A stretch of 64,000 nucleotides of DNA from Clostridiales bacterium (lineage in GTDB: Bacteria; Bacillota; Clostridia; Caldicoprobacterales; DTU083): NCBI GenBank assembly GCA_012842605.1, contig DUSN01000101.1, forward strand, positions 1-64,000, read 5' to 3'. Under the pieces are notes generated by a model. The model had not been told where the DNA came from, made no database searches, and worked only from the letters and a program-made list of their open reading frames with translations. The translations under genes and the position numbers were made by a program. Shown here one piece after another: positions 62,591 to 64,000 of this stretch (position 1 is its first letter; every line of letters begins with the position of its first letter).

Positions 62591-62820
62591 AAATGCAGGT
62601 TCTGTTTTGAAAAAGGACGAGGAAGCAGAGTAAATATAAGGAAATGTAAAGAATAAAGAAGATATGGCAGTTGGAAAGGGAGAATCAGTCCAGTATGCAA
62701 AAAAAGCTGGATTATGCCGGATTTTCTTCCTACAACTGCTTTGCTTTTGAATTATAAGTAAATTAATATTAAATAGATTATACCCGCTGGATTTTAGGAT
62801 TAACAAACGGGGGTTTTATT

Positions 62821-64000
62821 TTGGATATTTTAGTGAGAATATTTCGCTACAGCAGCAGGCATAAAGATAAACTCATATTTGCTGTAATCATGCTGATCCT
62901 GCATATTACCATCAACCTGATAGCTCCGCATATTTCACGCATTATTGTTGATGATGTTGTGCAAGGCGGCAGGCAAAACATCCTGCCTGTTGTCCTGGCA
63001 GTATTATTGCTGGCCTCTTTGACAAAGAGCATTGCCATGTACTTAAGAGGCATATCGTTTGAAAGATATTCACAGAACTGCCTCTACGACCTAAGAAATG
63101 ATATGTACACACATTTGCAGCACTTGCCCTTTTCCTTCTATGACAACAATCGCATCGGTGAGCTGATGTCCCGTATGACAGGCGATTTGGAAGGTATTAG
63201 GGTATTTTTGGCTGCCGGCATTCCAATTCTGCTGGAAAATCTGATTTACTTTTTCGGCACATCAATAATCCTTCTTGCAATGAATGTAAAGCTGGCTATT
63301 GCAACTCTTATTATTACTCCGCTGATTGCTTATTTCGCATATAAATTCAACCGGACCATCAAGCCCAGGTTCAGCGAAATACGGGAACAGCAAGCAGTAT
63401 TAAACACTGCTGCCCAGGAAAACATTTCCGGAGTAAGGGTTGTAAAAGCCTTTGCCAGAGAAGACTATGAGATAGAAAAGTTTGACAGGGAAAACCAGAA
63501 AAACCGTGATCTTAATATCGGTGCCGGTAAGGTATGGGCTGACTATTTCCCCTTAATGGACTTTTTGTCCAGTGGATGTTTGGTTATCCTTATCTGGGTT
63601 GGGGGAAGCATGGTAGGATCCGGCGCACTCAGCCTGGGAACAGTAGTTGCCTTCAATGGTTACCTGTGGATGCTGATAATGCCCATGCGCATGCTGGGCT
63701 GGATTATTAACATGATGGCCCAGGCAGTTACCTCCGGTCAGAGGGTATTCAATGTTCTTGATACCGGTTCCACCATCAAGGAAAGTGAAGATCCATATGA
63801 TCCTGAGGAATTCAGGGGAGAGGTAACCTTCAGGGATGTGTCTTTCAAATACAGGGAACAGCTCATTTTGTCGGATTTGAATTTCCATGCACCGGCAGGG
63901 AGCACTATTGCCATCATGGGGGCAACGGGTTCAGGCAAAACCTCTATAATTAACCTAATAGAACGGTTTTACGACAGGTCATCGGGAACGATCCTCATAG
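62821..64000 (+). CDS. ABC exporter, cut by the right edge
   Basis: TTG start at 62821, 7 bases after GGGGG at 62809-62813. The frame stays open to the end of the window (about 393 codons seen). A six-helix exporter membrane domain (~15-300, with FERYSQNCLYDLRNDMYTHL) precedes the start of the ATPase with Walker A GATGSGKTS (~364). The signature and Walker B lie outside. Such proteins often come in pairs, so a partner gene may follow. It is not closely similar to the exporter at 4721. Confidence 0.9.
   Translation, partial: MDILVRIFRYSSRHKDKLIFAVIMLILHITINLIAPHISRIIVDDVVQGGRQNILPVVLAVLLLASLTKSIAMYLRGISFERYSQNCLYDLRNDMYTHLQHLPFSFYDNNRIGELMSRMTGDLEGIRVFLAAGIPILLENLIYFFGTSIILLAMNVKLAIATLIITPLIAYFAYKFNRTIKPRFSEIREQQAVLNTAAQENISGVRVVKAFAREDYEIEKFDRENQKNRDLNIGAGKVWADYFPLMDFLSSGCLVILIWVGGSMVGSGALSLGTVVAFNGYLWMLIMPMRMLGWIINMMAQAVTSGQRVFNVLDTGSTIKESEDPYDPEEFRGEVTFRDVSFKYREQLILSDLNFHAPAGSTIAIMGATGSGKTSIINLIERFYDRSSGTILI

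Overview
The window reads as chromosomal DNA of an anaerobic, low-to-mid GC member of the Clostridia (Bacillota), probably a plant-glycan degrader. Pointers to this are strong GGAGG-type ribosome binding sites, TTGACA/TATAAT promoters, a leucine T-box in front of leuS, YesM/YesN two-component regulators with LplB/YtcP/lipoprotein sugar ABC transporters, an anaerobic sulfatase-maturase-type radical SAM enzyme, bacteriohemerythrin and a SleB-type cell-wall hydrolase. I cannot name the species from sequence alone.

Layout. 1-124 is the 3' end of a group II intron that begins outside the window. 259-7421 holds a VanW-family surface protein, a MATE pump, a DUF4163/DUF3298-type protein, a marR-ABC exporter operon with a clear promoter and palindrome, and a tocopherol-cyclase-family protein. 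7633-36757 is a large accessory carbohydrate region. It contains a GGT-like gene, a GH172-type (DUF2961) hydrolase, a GH38 alpha-mannosidase, two aldo/keto reductases, a 5'-truncated FAD oxidoreductase, a URO-D-like protein, a large FG-GAP/VCBS propeller protein without signal peptide, and a YesN/YesM pair on the minus strand. Divergent from that pair is an operon encoding a GH5-GH3 fusion enzyme, two ABC permeases, a solute-binding lipoprotein, a cyclase-family hydrolase and the second aldo/keto reductase. Next come a GGDEF-EAL/bacteriohemerythrin pair (minus), a GH50-agarase-like clan GH-A hydrolase and a sugar-isomerase-like TIM barrel. 37031-43393 holds an ECF sigma/anti-sigma pair, a 640-base AT-rich gap with a possible small membrane peptide, the radical SAM maturase, a LacI regulator with a consensus operator, KDPG aldolase and an L,D-transpeptidase lipoprotein.

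From about 43.6 kb the content is mostly housekeeping: a second MATE pump, a DegT-type aminotransferase, T-box-leuS, metA, a GPH sugar symporter, the aroB-aroF-tyrA-aroA operon (minus), an EF-G-like GTPase, a SleB-like hydrolase with a perfect sigma-A promoter, nagA, birA and an ABC exporter cut by the right edge.

How it fits together (inference). The YesM/YesN pair would sense extracellular sugar and activate the divergent operon through a 21-bp-spaced direct repeat. The ABC transporter would import oligosaccharides. The GH5-GH3 fusion, GH38, GH172 and GH50-like enzymes all lack signal peptides and would hydrolyse the oligosaccharides in the cytoplasm, with the reductases, TIM-barrel enzyme and KDPG aldolase acting downstream. 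The most unusual items are the signal-less GH5-GH3(PA14) fusion, the cytoplasmic VCBS propeller, the decayed FAD oxidoreductase, and several short open frames (9345, 38468, 51808). I saw no CRISPR array, rRNA or tRNA gene, and no intact insertion sequence.
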